From: Halichondria panicea
Lineage: Eukaryota; Porifera; Demospongiae; Suberitida; Halichondriidae
Assembly: GCF_963675165.1 (NCBI RefSeq)
Contig: NC_087385.1
Coordinates: 4,512,412 to 4,576,411 of the forward strand
Direction: 5' to 3'
Length of the DNA stretch: 64,000 bases
The position numbers and the translations under genes were made by a program. Below are positions 1-11,944 of the stretch, piece after piece (the stretch's first letter is position 1; each line of letters begins with the position of its first letter). Below the pieces are notes generated by a model. The model saw only the letters and a program-made list of their open reading frames with translations, had not been told where the DNA came from and ran no database searches.

Positions 1-3000
1 ATGTCAGGGTCTGCCCTGTGCAGTTTGGCTAGGAAGTAGGCCAGCATGGCTCTCTCTGAGGGAGACACCTCCACGTTGAATCCCTGTGGGGAAGTGCATG
101 TGTGTACTGGTTACTGGACTGTAGCTATACACTGTGTACATTGGTCTCCTCCTGTGGAGGTGTAGAGTGGGTGTTCATACACACTGAGTGGGTGTGTGAT
201 TGTATACATGGCTGGTGTGGGTGGGTTAATTGGTGTACCTTTTTCTGGATGAACTGGTCAAATCTGAACGGGAAATCTCTGTCCACTGGATGACGTATCG
301 CTATGCACACGTACATCACATGAGCATTGCACGAAGTCTTAATCACATGACTTACCACATAGGTCGGCCTGGAATGGCTTGTCAGGAGGTGGTTTGTCAA
401 ACCGGATATCAGGATGCACCAGACTACCCAGACACAGAACCTGCACAGAATAATCGGTCATTGTTACCATAATACACGTCGTCAGTTGAGATTATTTCCA
501 ACCGAGAACTACCCTAAAATGCTCACACTATTATTTTACTTCCCTAAGAGACCACTTCCAAAATGGATATGACGTCTCATTAAAGATCTGATTACATACA
601 GTACATATGCATTCAGACTACACACACACACACATGAATGGCAATGGGGGTGAGCATATGCCTGGGTGTCCTGTGTAAGCTGCAGTAGGTTGGTTTGCTG
701 GCTGCAGTTGGAATGATTGGCATGCGAGACACCAGCAATTAGTCGAGCTAAAGTTCCACAAGGCTATCATGTGTTCACAATAAATAAGATAATTCATCAG
801 AGAGTATGGCCCAAGGCTGCACTATAACGATATTTAGAGCCAGCAATTTACTGTAATAATATTCACATGTCCAGCACATTCCAATAGACCACACACAATA
901 GTGTTGAGATAGTGAGAGCCAGTTAATCCAATTCCATTGTCAAGTAACCACAACACATTCCAATGAAATTAGGCCAGCCAGTCACAAGGCACCATTGGGC
1001 CGCTAGCTGGGCACACCTACCCAATGTGGGTGGTCATTCATAGCATGAAATATCCAATAGACCTCTCGTATATTCATAATCACGCTACAAAGAACAGGGT
1101 TAGTCATGAACGGGAGGGGTTTGTGGCTCGAATAGACACTTTTACTAGATAGCTTAGGTACAGTCTACTGGCTTAAAAAGTGGTTTGGAATGGAGGAAAA
1201 CGGGGTGAGGGCGAGGTGTGAAAAGATGGGAGGGGGGCTCTTCATTAACTCTTCATTAACTTACTTACTGGAATTCTATGTTTTGCTTAATTACCTCATT
1301 AGATCCTGTTTTTGGATTCAGGGTAATTTTAACAGACAGACTCATGACAACCAGTGGAGGAGGTGGTTCTTGCTCTGTTGCCACGATAACCTGATCCATG
1401 TCTGCAACTATAGCCTCACACTTGCACCAGCTGATGTTGAGCTGTGGTATACCTGCAGGGGTAGCCAAGTAAGGAGGGCAAGGAGGAAGGGGGGTAGCAA
1501 ATAAGGGGGTAAGGAAGAAGGGGGTAGTCTTACTGGGGCATTTGATGTGGAGCCAGCTAGGGCCTCTCAGCTTGCAATGGAGAATGAGTTTCTCGAGGCT
1601 GCAGGAGGGATTACATGTACAGACAAGGAATAATATACCCCTACAGCGACATGTACTGGGCACAAGGGAGTCACACACACCAACATCTCACCATGATGTG
1701 TTGGTTCCAAACACTCGACTGTAGCTCCGCCCCTTATCGTCCATGGGTGGGGCTGGGTACTCACACGAGTACTTGACCTCCAGGTATTCGCACTCTGAGG
1801 GTACATCCGGCAGATCAAAGGCATACCTCTTGGTCACTCTCTTGGAGGAGAACTTGAGTATCTGGTGTCTGTCAGCAAACTTCTCACTGAATTCCTGTCA
1901 GTAATATGAGGGAAAGATAAGTGGATAGAGTGGTGCCTTCAATAAAAGATGGGACCAGTAACATTGAGTCGGGTAAATGACACACTGTGAGAGCTGAAAT
2001 AAATGGACTATTTTAAATCAGCTACAAGTACATGGAATGCAAGCTCAACACCCCCTCAATGTAAATCTGCAAGGTCACTAGCCTCGATCCCAGGCCGCAC
2101 TTCTTCTGAGAGTGGGCATGGTAACGACTACTTGCGCATGCGCCAATCTCACCCCGGTATCTGGGGGCTTTGGATAACATCGTATATGACGTCACAACGA
2201 ACGGAAGTGGATTGAATGAAGTAGAAAGTTCGATTGAAGGTTTCTAGCCCATCTGATAGAGTTCTGAGCTACCCTTAGCCTGCTATGTTAACAAAAGACT
2301 CACAGCCTGCAACAGTGTGGATGACAATCGTCAAGATTAGATAAGAGTGCAATCGTCTGAACGGAGTGAAAGCTGACATAGCTAATAATTATAGGCAAAA
2401 GAAACCATTAAATAAAATATAACTGATTTAATGAGCCATTCGCAGTTTCACAGTATAGCATGGCTTAGTGTTTGAGAAAAGCATATGACCACTGGCAGGA
2501 TCAACCATGTAACTATCGGGACGCCAGAGCATACGAGACACACTGTGTCACTCGAACGTCCTCGTTCAGAGGGCCGGCCAACGCATCACACCAGTGCGGC
2601 CACACGGACCGCAGAGGGTTCAACAATTTTGCAAATCCTCGGCCACAGACTGACCAACTGAAGGCAGGAGAAGGCAGCAGGAAAAGGCAGTTGAGGCCCA
2701 CTCGTTGCCTGCAGATACAGTCAATCACAGGGATCGACGATATGCAATTGTAGATAGGTGTGGCCTGTGACTGTCCATATTATGGACAGGCCATGCCCAT
2801 CTACTCTACTAACCTTAAAGGTGAAGTAAATTCTGCTAAATTTCTGTGAAATTAATGCTGTTTCTAATTACTCGCGAGTGGTTTTAATTAGATTCATTGC
2901 ATTTTCCAATTATCTGCGAGTTACACATTTTTACTAGCATTCACAGAAATAGCAAATTAATAACCTGCGAAAATTTGTTACCATAAGCTGCATAGCTCTG

Positions 3001-5015
3001 TGTATGACTTTTAATAATTACGAATTTGTATTCTTTGTCTGTATATATTTATTCTTTTTTCTGGTGGGAAATTTTACGGGGAAAATATCCAATAATTTTG
3101 CGCATGCGCAAATAATCAGTAGCAGCTTCTTCAATTCAAGGCCCCAAGGCCTGTGAAGGAGGCTAAGAGGTCACATGACTGACTCACAGTGTATAAGTCC
3201 TCCATCTTGACGTCCTGGTCTGTGGGCTGGCCTGATTTGGAGAGCATCTTCTCTCGAGGGAGGAAGTAGAGACAGCGATTGACGTTCCTCACCACCACAC
3301 AACAGCTGGACAGGACGAAGGTGGGGCAACAATGGTTGATATAAGGTTTGGAATGAATGCTTTGATAAGTGGCCTGGATTGACAGTGTGGCAGCTGTTGG
3401 TACAGATAATGTGTTGGCAGTGCTTCCTGTCATGTCCCAAAGTGGGAGATACCTACAAGTCACCATTAGTCTGTATATAGAGGTGATGCTCACCTGACGA
3501 ATGCCTGCACGTCTTGCACCCATACCTTCCCGAACAGGAACACAGAGCCCGGCTGATGATAATGATTCTCATAGGCATCCAGCCAATAGAAGGGAAGTAC
3601 ACACTCTCCATCCACCTCCTGTGTGGGCAGGGACGATGCGTCCAGCTGTACACTCGCAAATGCCTGCACATGACAGTAAGGATAAGATTTTGAGAGACAT
3701 GCGCAAGGACAGGGAGAGAAGTAGTACTAAAAGTAAAGGTGGTTAGAACTGCTACTCACATCCTCATTGCTCTGCTGTAGGTCCCCCCTCACTGTCTCCC
3801 AGCCAGTCACTGACACCGCCTCCTCTGGCCTGTGTGGATGGGAGTGGTCATACATGTGCAATCATTACTCTAGCTACAGACAACACACACTGATATTCTT
3901 ACACATCAACAGCCATCATGTCCTCTTTGTCTTCCTCTATCTCTTCGCTCACTACCATCACATCCTCAGCCTCCACACTATCCTTCTTCGTATCCACTCC
4001 CTCCACATTCCCCGCCCCCTCATCATAGTCCATACCCATACCGTAATCATCCAATTCCAAAGCTGACAGGGGAGATGGCTCCCTCCTCACTGGGCGGGCA
4101 GGACGCATCTCAGACTTGATCACTCGTATTTTCTTAAGCCCCCCCGTACGAGGTGCTTGAGGGGTAGACGAGAGACGAGGGGCAAAGGAGGAGCGGGCAC
4201 GAGAGGGTGTGGTTTGGTGGGGGCGTGGCACCTTCCTTCCACTAGAAGATGGCTTATCCTAAAATTATTATATCCCTAAATTTGAATCCATGACTACTGT
4301 ACTACCTTAATTTCCATGAGGAGGTCGGAGAGCAGATCATCATTCTTCACCGTAGCTGTTTCCTGCATGTATATGTACATTACTACCCTGGTAACAGATT
4401 GGCAGAGTGGTGGCAGCTGTTCACCTCTTTTTTCTTTCTCTTGCTTGGCTCTCCCATGCTCAACAACATCTGTTTGATGTCACCAGACGGCTTGGCCATT
4501 CTACGCCCTGGGGCAGACTGGGAATGTAATCCAGTCATAAAAATGATTGAATAAGCACTGTAGATACACGGTCTACTCTTTAAACTCACATATTTCTTTT
4601 TCCCCTTCCCCTTGGCCGTAGAGGTAGGTGTGTCGTCCACCTCCTCATCGAATATCTCTCGACCATGCTCAGTGTACGCACCATCTGCACAAGCAATTTA
4701 AACAACCACACAACACTCAGACCACACCCCTCACCATCATCCAATACGAACCCCTCCTCCTGCCGCTGCTGGACAATCTTGGCATATTCTGACTCATTGA
4801 CATACTCAAACACATCCTCCGCTACCTCCAGCTCAGAGTCCTCGACCACTCCCATTTCACGACCCCGTCTGTAGAGATGAGATATGACATTACCACACAC
4901 ACTCCATACTCATCACTAACTTGATTTTTTCTAAAGCCGAGGATGCTCCTGTGTTCTTCTTCTCTCTCCTCTTGCGTCTCACAGCAATGGTATCAGAAGA
5001 TGGCTGGTCCTCCAT
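1..5015 (-). CDS. POLA1: DNA polymerase alpha catalytic subunit, N-terminal part (continues past the left edge)
   Basis: Catalytic subunit of the polymerase alpha-primase complex, which extends RNA primers at nuclear replication origins and on the lagging strand. Fifteen exons join in phase: 5015-4921, 4868-4735, 4684-4590, 4517-4425, 4362-4306, 4258-3903, 3829-3760, 3663-3494, 3305-3188, 1894-1692, 1598-1534, 1452-1295, 440-356, 300-239, 83-1 (about 614 codons). The start is the ATG at 5015, followed by the basic RRKRREKK stretch typical of the family. Recognisable family blocks in order: [94 protein letters not shown] and [19 protein letters not shown], which leads into the exonuclease-like region. 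The polymerase palm lies outside the window. The acidic, poorly conserved exon 3903-4258 matches the low-complexity N-terminal region of the family. Identification is very secure; individual splice sites are inferred. Confidence 0.95.
2401..2511 (-). pseudogene. 18S rRNA gene 5'-end fragment inside a POLA1 intron
   Basis: Read on the minus strand from 2511, the sequence matches the universal 5' end of eukaryotic 18S rRNA (GGTTGATCCTGCCAGT, then CATATGCTT, AAGCCATGC, then GTGAAACTGCGAATGGCTC and TTAAATCAGTTAT). About 20 nt of the usual sequence between AAGCCATGC and the GTGAAACTG block is missing, and there are scattered substitutions. The match ends near 2401, about 100 nt into 18S. Nothing suggests that it is functional. 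Confidence 0.85.
2512..2760 (-). other. Possible rDNA external transcribed spacer attached to the 18S fragment
   Basis: This GC-richer block lies immediately upstream (minus sense) of the 18S 5' end, where the 5' external transcribed spacer would be. It differs in composition from the AT-rich intron around it. It shows no coding signal. The assignment is by position and composition only. Confidence 0.4.
2822..2970. repeat. Possible MITE in the POLA1 intron
   Basis: Imperfect inverted termini: a left arm containing CTAAATTTCTGTGAA and TACTCGCGAG is mirrored by a right arm containing CTGCGAG and TTCACAGAAATAGC. No coding capacity. The arms are diverged, so the boundaries are approximate. Confidence 0.35.
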
Positions 5016-5255
5016 TCTATGTGAACGGCTGTCTGCTGTGCGGTAGATCTATTACAAGTATTGGTTTAGGTGCAAAAAAGTGGGTGTAGTAAAACACTTG
5101 GATAGCTCCACCATCTTTTCCACATTGCACATGCGCACAGTCTAGTTGCTAGACTTGAACTCTGTACTCCACGTGGACTGGCTATTAAACTACCCCTATA
5201 AAACCTCATGCAGGCAATGTTGTAAACAACTTTCAGTTTTTTCTGAGCGTCTGAG
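5016..5255. promoter_or_regulatory. Shared divergent promoter region between POLA1 and receptor A
   Basis: Only 240 bp separate the POLA1 start (minus) from the receptor A start (plus), so both promoters must lie here or overlap. I see no canonical TATA box at a convincing distance from either start. The inference is from gene geometry alone. Confidence 0.4.
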
Positions 5256-8200
5256 ATGCTTTGCAAAGTGCTCCTCGTCTCTCTAGTGCTGGCAGCTGTA
5301 GCTGTGCAAGTGCTGCTTGCAAGTGTGGCCTGTGCTAGTGCAGGAGGGAGCTGTGAGCCCATGTCTATCAGTAAGGTGAGCTGAGCTGAATAGCTGCAAT
5401 AATAATTCTGAGCTGCAACTTTTATAGCTATTGTCTAAACAGTGCTGCTTTCTATGGCCTTGGGGTAGCTAGCAGCATGCGCTTTCCCACGCCGTTAATC
5501 TACTATGTTATGTTTAGCTATATATGTGGTAGATGGTCGCAACCACTGACACGATATAATATTATTATCATTGATCCCCGGTTCAAAATTACTATACAAA
5601 CGTTATCGCTCAAAACGTTATCACTCAACCATTTTTTACACAAGTTTTTACATGTCATAAGATAAACTGCTCCTTTGAACTTAATTCAATATTCTCACCA
5701 TTTCAAAGTACTTCTGCAGTGTGTAAGTTTCAGTATAGTAGCCTGCTTTCATGTGTGTTTTACTTGTGTTACCCTCTTTACTAACCTCTTTGTACTATTC
5801 ACTGACAGGCTCTGTCTGACCCGACTGCAGGCCAGCTGGAGCATGGTGAGTTTCCTAACTTTAATAATTTGATTGACCCATACCACAGAAAATCTCCACA
5901 AAAGCCCCACTGTCAATTTTTGGAAAAATTTAGCAATTAAGGTTTCTTAGTGAATGTTGTTGCTGGTTGTGGGTATGTAGAGGGAGCTAGCATTGAAAAC
6001 ACATGATTATCACTTCCGTTTTGATTTCAATGGTTTTATCTTGATCGCAGAAGTCGTCCATGCAGTTGTGGAGAGAAACTACTTTAATCCCCCAGGTTAG
6101 TACACACAAAGATCTCAGTATTTTCAAAACACATTCAATAATTGATGGAACTGTTTATCAACTTGGAGCATGTTATGAGAACTATGCGCATATCGCAATA
6201 CTGATAGCCGTCAGAGGGATCCGATTATATCTAGTGCACACACATGGTATAATCATCCTTTGTGAATCTCACAGACACAACCACGTTCAATTGCCCCTCC
6301 CCCTCCGACAGTCTGCTTGAAGTGAAAAACTTGTCTGTGTCTCTGTTCCCTAATGCTGAGTATCCAGACTACTACAATCTCCTCCTTCAGTGGATATCGG
6401 ATGGTACGCAACTATTTCCATGAACTTACTATCATTGTAATTTGTCTTTTGCCGCAGGAAACTCTGAAGGGTACTTCATCCAATTGACAAAGGAGGGACG
6501 ACATAAATTCTACAATACTCAAATTAACAACCCTGTAAGTGTTGCAATAATGTTCACTTATATTTACATGTACATATTTTTTAATTTCATTCTCAGATGG
6601 TTACTAGTGTCCTACTGAAAGAAGTGACTTTTTATCCTTACTCTCCTAGCTCACTATCGATTCAAGTACAAGTAAGTTTATCTTTGTATTTATCAATAAA
6701 GTGCTCAGTGGTCTGTCTGTTTTAGCCCAAATCACGCAGCAGTTCTTGTGCCTCTGTAACGGTATCAGTGTCTGTGGACTTGTGTGATGCATTTGTATAC
6801 AATCAACACTGCTCCCAACGTAAGTCCCAACGCATTATCGATATGCATCACACAATTACGAATCGTCCCAACACAGGTGTTCAGCAATCCACGCCTGATA
6901 TAGCAGAATTTCAAGTCCAAACAACTTTGTTGTCTAGTGATCCACAGCTAATGAGCATGCATTTATCTTGGGAGACTCGTGATAAGAGTGTCATGATTGC
7001 CCTCACGTCAACTGGTCAAAAGAACACAGATTGCAGTAAGCCTGGTCGACAGCCACCCTGTTTCATTGCCAGCAACACGGTAAGTGCATGAGCTCACTCT
7101 GCATCGTAAGTAAATTGATTGATTATTTGTTTCTCTTCTTAGAATTCAGTGACTGTTTCTTTGTTGAATGCTTCCACTAAGTACACAGTCACTGTAAGTC
7201 CTTCAATCAGTGTTGCCTTGTCAGCAATGTTATGTACCCCCTTCGCACACAGCTTCATATATTCGACCCCTCCCCTTGTCATCCTAATTTAGTTCACCTT
7301 TTAGACGGATGTAGTAATGGCCGCTGTTGCAACGACTATTCTCCCATACCATTACCACTTCCAACCAATATAACGTCCACTTATACCACGCCTACTCCCT
7401 CCTCTGTCAACACACGAGTCACAACTTCACAAGCAAATTCTCATACAGAAGACACTCACACAGAAGACGCTCATACAGAAGACACACATACTCATACAGA
7501 AGACGCTCATACAGAAGACGCTCACACAGAAGACGCTCATACAGAAGACACCCATACAGAAGACGCTCATGCAGAAGACTTGCGTGCAGTGTATAGCAAC
7601 AATATTTCGCAAGAGAACTCTAGTGGTAAGCACAATTAATCTAGGGCATACCATTAAAGATTTTACTAAATCCCCAAAAGATGTTCTTGAAGGTACGAAC
7701 CACTAAACCAGTTTCAATTCCCCTCTATGAAAGCCACCTCTTAAGCCAACCACACAAGCCATGCACTTTCAATTCTCTCGCATACCCTCACAGAATAGCA
7801 CCTGTTAGTGACATCATGGTCTGTTTACATTCTTTGGGTAAACCTTGTACACCACTGTCCACTGTATGCCACCCACGTGCAGGCCTGGTGATTGTCGCCA
7901 TAGCAGTGCCCCTAGTCATTATTGTGGTCTCAGTGTGCATCATTGCAGTATCAGTGATTCTCTATAAGGCCTCCAAGAAACGAAAAAGGAGAGTACCTCC
8001 TACCCATGTGATGGCCAACAATCCCATTGTTGAATACCCTTCCTCCACCACGACACTTCCTGACATAGGAGAAACATCCATGGAGTCCCTGAACAATATT
8101 GAACTATCCCCTGTGAAGCCGCTAAACAGTCAATCAAGTCCTATCCGAGGTGTATCACCTGACAGTCCTTCTGTAGTAGTTCTATACTCTCCAAAGACAC

Positions 8201-8625
8201 CAAACGTTGAGATAAGAGATATTCTTGGAACGCTGGTAGTGGGATTGTGTCAATATGGCATCAACGCTAAGTCTCCAGACACCTGCGTCAGTGACAGTAT
8301 CTCTGCCTGGCTTGAGAGTGAGATGGAGAACTCTATCGTACTCCTTGTGTGCAACGAAGCCCTAAAGAGTGACTGGGAGTGTGAGAGGCCTAGCAAGCTG
8401 GTGTGTTCCCTCAGACAGCTGCTACACGGCAGTTTGGTGGATAGGGGACTCTCAAACTTTGCTACTGTGTTTATGGGCAAGGATGCAGAGAGTGGTTATG
8501 TGCCAAGTGCTTATCTCAAGCCCCAGAAGCAATTCACTGTCAGAGACATTAGTGATATTGATGATATATCACATTTTGTGTTTAAGATTCCACGTTACGA
8601 AGCATGTTACGAAGCATCATTTTAA
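5256..8625 (+). CDS. SEFIR-domain transmembrane receptor A (IL-17-receptor-like)
   Basis: Single-pass receptor with a secreted N-terminus and an intracellular SEFIR domain, the TIR-related module of IL-17 receptors and Act1. Exons: 5256-5375, 5809-5845, 6051-6095, 6275-6403, 6458-6534, 6597-6671, 6726-6819, 6877-7079, 7143-7197, 7305-7625, 7883-8625 (632 codons plus stop). A signal peptide (MLCKVLLVSLVLAAVAVQ) is followed by an ectodomain of about 320 residues unlike those of B-D, then a minisatellite-coded HTED stretch, a TM helix (LVIVAIAVPLVIIVVSVCII) with a basic stop-transfer (KKRKRR), a linker of about 60 residues, and SEFIR (SVVVLYSPKTP, AWLESEMENSIVLLVCNEA). Exon 9 needs the weak donor at 7198 rather than the strong GTAAGT at 7194 to stay in frame. 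Ligand and adaptors are unknown. Confidence 0.85.
7439..7580 (+). repeat. Coding minisatellite, HTED(A/T) repeats in receptor A
   Basis: About nine copies of a 15-nt unit (consensus CATACAGAAGACGCT) code for HTEDA or HTEDT in the extracellular stalk just before the TM exon. The units are nearly identical, which indicates recent expansion. One copy is irregular (an extra HT). Confidence 0.9.
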
Positions 8626-8689
8626 TATGTATTATAATTATGTTTTTTACTTTGTGATAATTTTTGTATGAGTATGGTCAGTCAGTAAT

Positions 8690-8712
8690 TTTTTTTTTTT
8701 TTTTTTTTTTTT
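8690..8712 (+). repeat. Poly-T tract downstream of receptor A
   Basis: A run of more than 20 T after the receptor A stop. The surrounding sequence matches the regions downstream of B and upstream of C, so the tract lies within the duplicated unit. It may be slippage or the tail of a lost retro-insert; I see no element attached. Confidence 0.7.
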
Positions 8713-8880
8713 GCGAATTATTTTTATCTCCATATATACCCCAATACTACATAATATTTACGTTCTATTAAATTAAATTTGGTCTTGGAACGAGTCATGC
8801 ACATGCGCAATATATTACTCATGTCCTTTGACATAATTATCTGCTCTATACAGACTATCTAAGCTCATGACAGCCTCAAC

Positions 8881-11800
8881 ATGTCTGTTCATTGGTCACA
8901 TCAGAGTGCATTACTAGTACTACTCACCTGCCTGCTCCACCATTTTACTGGAGGTGAGCTTATCTGCGGTTCAGCTATTGGAAACTACGACTGCAATCAT
9001 GTCGACATTGACCATATCTGCAAGGATGAGGTTTGTGGGTTTTAGCGTATGGAATTGTGGTAAATCTACCTGAAATCTAGACACACTCATTTAATGTATT
9101 TGTTTGTGTTTGTTGTTATATACCTCGGTGCACATGCGCCAGGGACGTACAGTAATCAGTTAATTTACATGTAGCTATAATTATTACTTGTTACTATCTA
9201 TCGTTTTATAAGCTGTAAACCTCCTTTCCATGCAGACACAACCCCCTCCTGTATGTCCCCCAGTGGCTCCGCTCTCTCGTGAGTTAAAGCATTGTGCACA
9301 ATGTAGCCAGTTGTCTGTGTTTAACCTATCTCAAAGTACTAGCTAATAAGGAGTATTTACTATGATTCCATTGTGTTGGTTGCAACCAGGAACTCCCTAT
9401 GGGGAATATATTTAGGTAGTGTACTAATTGAGATTTTATTCTCTTACAGTCAACACTGATGGCACTTACTTCAGAATAGGTGAGTCATATCCTGCTCACC
9501 GTACATGCTTGAGGCTATAATTATAGGCTGCTCTGCCTCACCAACAAATCAACAAGCAAGAAGCTCCACGACTGATGCACAGCTGTCACTAACGCCAGTC
9601 GCACACAATTGTTGGGAATACAACCTCACAGTGTCATGGACGTTCAATACAACTAGTAAGTACACCAATATAATGCTTTGTGTGTAGTCTATGTACACAT
9701 GTATGGTTCCCATGCTGTCTGTAGTTCCAACAGGATCAAGATATGAGTTAAAATATTTTAGTAGAAATGGAGATCTCATCCGCACAATATGCTCACAAGT
9801 GAGGACATCTCATTATTCGCTATTCGTGCAAGTATTTTCATTTTCTAGCAAATTGACTGGACTCGCAGTTCATTTGATGGATTGGAATTTGGGGAAGATG
9901 TACATGTAGTTGAAGTAAGAATGTATAGAACTGTCATGTACATGTGTGCAACAGAATTGACTATTGCAGTTAACTGTACTGGCTGCCAATGACTCTGAAT
10001 CTGTGTTGTTGGTGATAAGAACTGAATTAACTCATTCTCTGTCTTCATATTATGAAATTTTACCTGTCTCTCCATATCGCTGCGGTCTAGTGGGTAAGTG
10101 AATACAGTAGATACATTCAGACATGGTAGTAATGTTCTAATCTGTACAGAGAAGATACGAACCAGTCCTGTGACTAACCTCTTTCACACTCTAAGTTTGA
10201 AGGAGGGTACATACCGTGTGGAATTGACGTGGGAGCCACCCGCTCCAGTGGTACAATACATGATCCCTGTGACGTATTTTGTTACCCTATTCAACAGTTC
10301 ATTCTCGACTACAGTTCACACCAACCAGGTGCAGTTCCCTCAAAACAACAATGCTTATACTCTAACCATTGTCCCTTTTTCTACAGACTCAGATGGTTAT
10401 CTACTCCCTAGAACCCACGAGAGAGCACTTTATCAAGGTACCCATTCTTCATCAGACCTTGTGCTTGTCTCATGACCCACTAAAATTTAGTAATCCATTG
10501 TCACTACCCTTGATGTCATTACCTGCTCTTGCTGATTCAGGTAGAGCCCTTTGTGCCCTGTAGCTCTACTTGTGGGAGCAGTGAGAATCGCACAATACTA
10601 AGTGGTAAGTGATTGTTACCGGTACACTGTGTGTGAAGCTGTAGTACTTGATTTTCGTTGACACTGTGTTTTTGTCTCACAGCTCCTTTTACTTCACCGA
10701 ATATCTCACATATTGTAACACTCTCGCCGACTACCATTGAAGCTAAATGGAATGATATCCCAGAATCAGATCTGAATGGAATTATTTCACAGTACGAGGT
10801 CCGATACAAAGTTGTGAACGAAAGTATGTTAGATTCAATCTTCACTCGTAATCTGTCCGTCCTTCTATCTGATTTGAGAGCATCCACTGCGTACGAAGTG
10901 TCTGTACGAGCCTACACCAGTGTAGGGCCAGGTCCATTCTGCATGGCTGTTACAAACCAGACCATGGATGAAGAAGTAGCTACTGTTGATGTTGCAATTG
11001 TAGCTGGTGTCTCAACAGGTGTTGTTGTTGTTGCGGTCTCCTTCTGTGTGGTGTTGTTCATCACCGTACTCGTGTTGATTAGAAGAAAGACAGAGGAGGC
11101 GGAAGTGACATCTGATAATAGGGCCAATCTATCACGACTAGATATCTCAAAATCACCCAGTGAAGTAACATTTTGCTGTACAGAATCACCTCTTGATAAA
11201 GAATCACCTCTTGATAAAGAATCATTTCTTGATTCTTCATCTGATTACAGCTTTCCAATGTCACGTCCTACCCATGTGATGGCTACCAACAATCCCATTG
11301 TTGAATACCCTTCCTCCACCACGACACTCCCTGACATAGAACAAACATCCATTGAGTCCCTGAACAATATTGAACTACCCCCTGTGAAGCCGCTGAACAG
11401 TCAATCAAGTCCTATCCGAGGTGTATCACCTGACAGTCCTTCTGTGGTTGTTCTATACTCTCCAAAGACACCAACGTTCGAGATAAGAGATATTCTTGGA
11501 ACGCTGGTAGTGGGATTGTGTCAATATGGCATCAACGCTAAGTCTCCGGACACCTGCGTCAGTGATAGTATCTCTGCCTGGCTTGAGAGAGAGGTGGAGA
11601 ACTCTATCGTACTCCTTGTGTGCAACGAAGCCCTAAAGAGTGACTGGGAGTGTGAGAGGCCTAGCAAGCTGGTGTGTTCCCTCAGACAGCTGCTACATGG
11701 CAGTTTGGTGGATAGGGGACTCTCAAAATTTGCTACTGTGTTTATGGGCAAGGATGCAGAGAGTGGTTATGTGCCAAGTGCTTATCTCATGCCCCAGAAC

Positions 11801-11893
11801 CAATTCACTGTCAGAGACATTAGGGATATTGATGATATATCACATTTTGTGTTTAAGATTCCACGTTACGAAGCATGTTACGAAGCATCATAA
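8881..11893 (+). CDS. SEFIR-domain transmembrane receptor B with an FN3 domain
   Basis: Second member of the array. Exons: 8881-9030, 9236-9278, 9450-9479, 9527-9655, 9725-9798, 9849-9914, 9970-10093, 10150-10328, 10387-10437, 10541-10604, 10683-11893; 706 codons plus stop, all phases consistent. The start at 8881 gives a signal peptide (LLVLLTCLLHHFTGG). The ectodomain has paired cysteines, then a fibronectin type III-like module coded by the last exon (WNDIPESDLNG, YEVRYKV, TAYEVSVRAYTSVGPG). A TM helix (GVVVVAVSFCVVLFITVLVL) is followed by RRK and the SEFIR domain (VVVLYSPKTP, AWLEREVENSIVLLVCNEA). Cytoplasmic sequence is almost identical to A and C; ectodomain is almost identical to C but not to A. 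Likely a cell-surface immune or developmental receptor by family, unproven here. Confidence 0.88.
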
Positions 11894-11944
11894 TATGTAT
11901 TATATGATTTTTACTTTGTGATAATTTTTTGTACAGTGCAACAA

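Noticed and set aside
2472-2753. Plus-strand 93-codon open frame in a POLA1 intron
   Set aside because: It lies across the 18S/ETS-like fragment; openness reflects GC-rich rDNA.
7427-7654. Minus-strand Cys/Met/Phe/Val repeat open frame
   Set aside because: It is the antisense of the HTED minisatellite of receptor A; the repeat keeps several frames open.
10329-10386. Coding readthrough in receptor B between exons 8 and 9
   Set aside because: The frame stays open, but splicing out 58 nt gives a beta-strand-like sequence (TQMVIYSLEPTREHF) that continues into the next exon; the unspliced frame soon stops.
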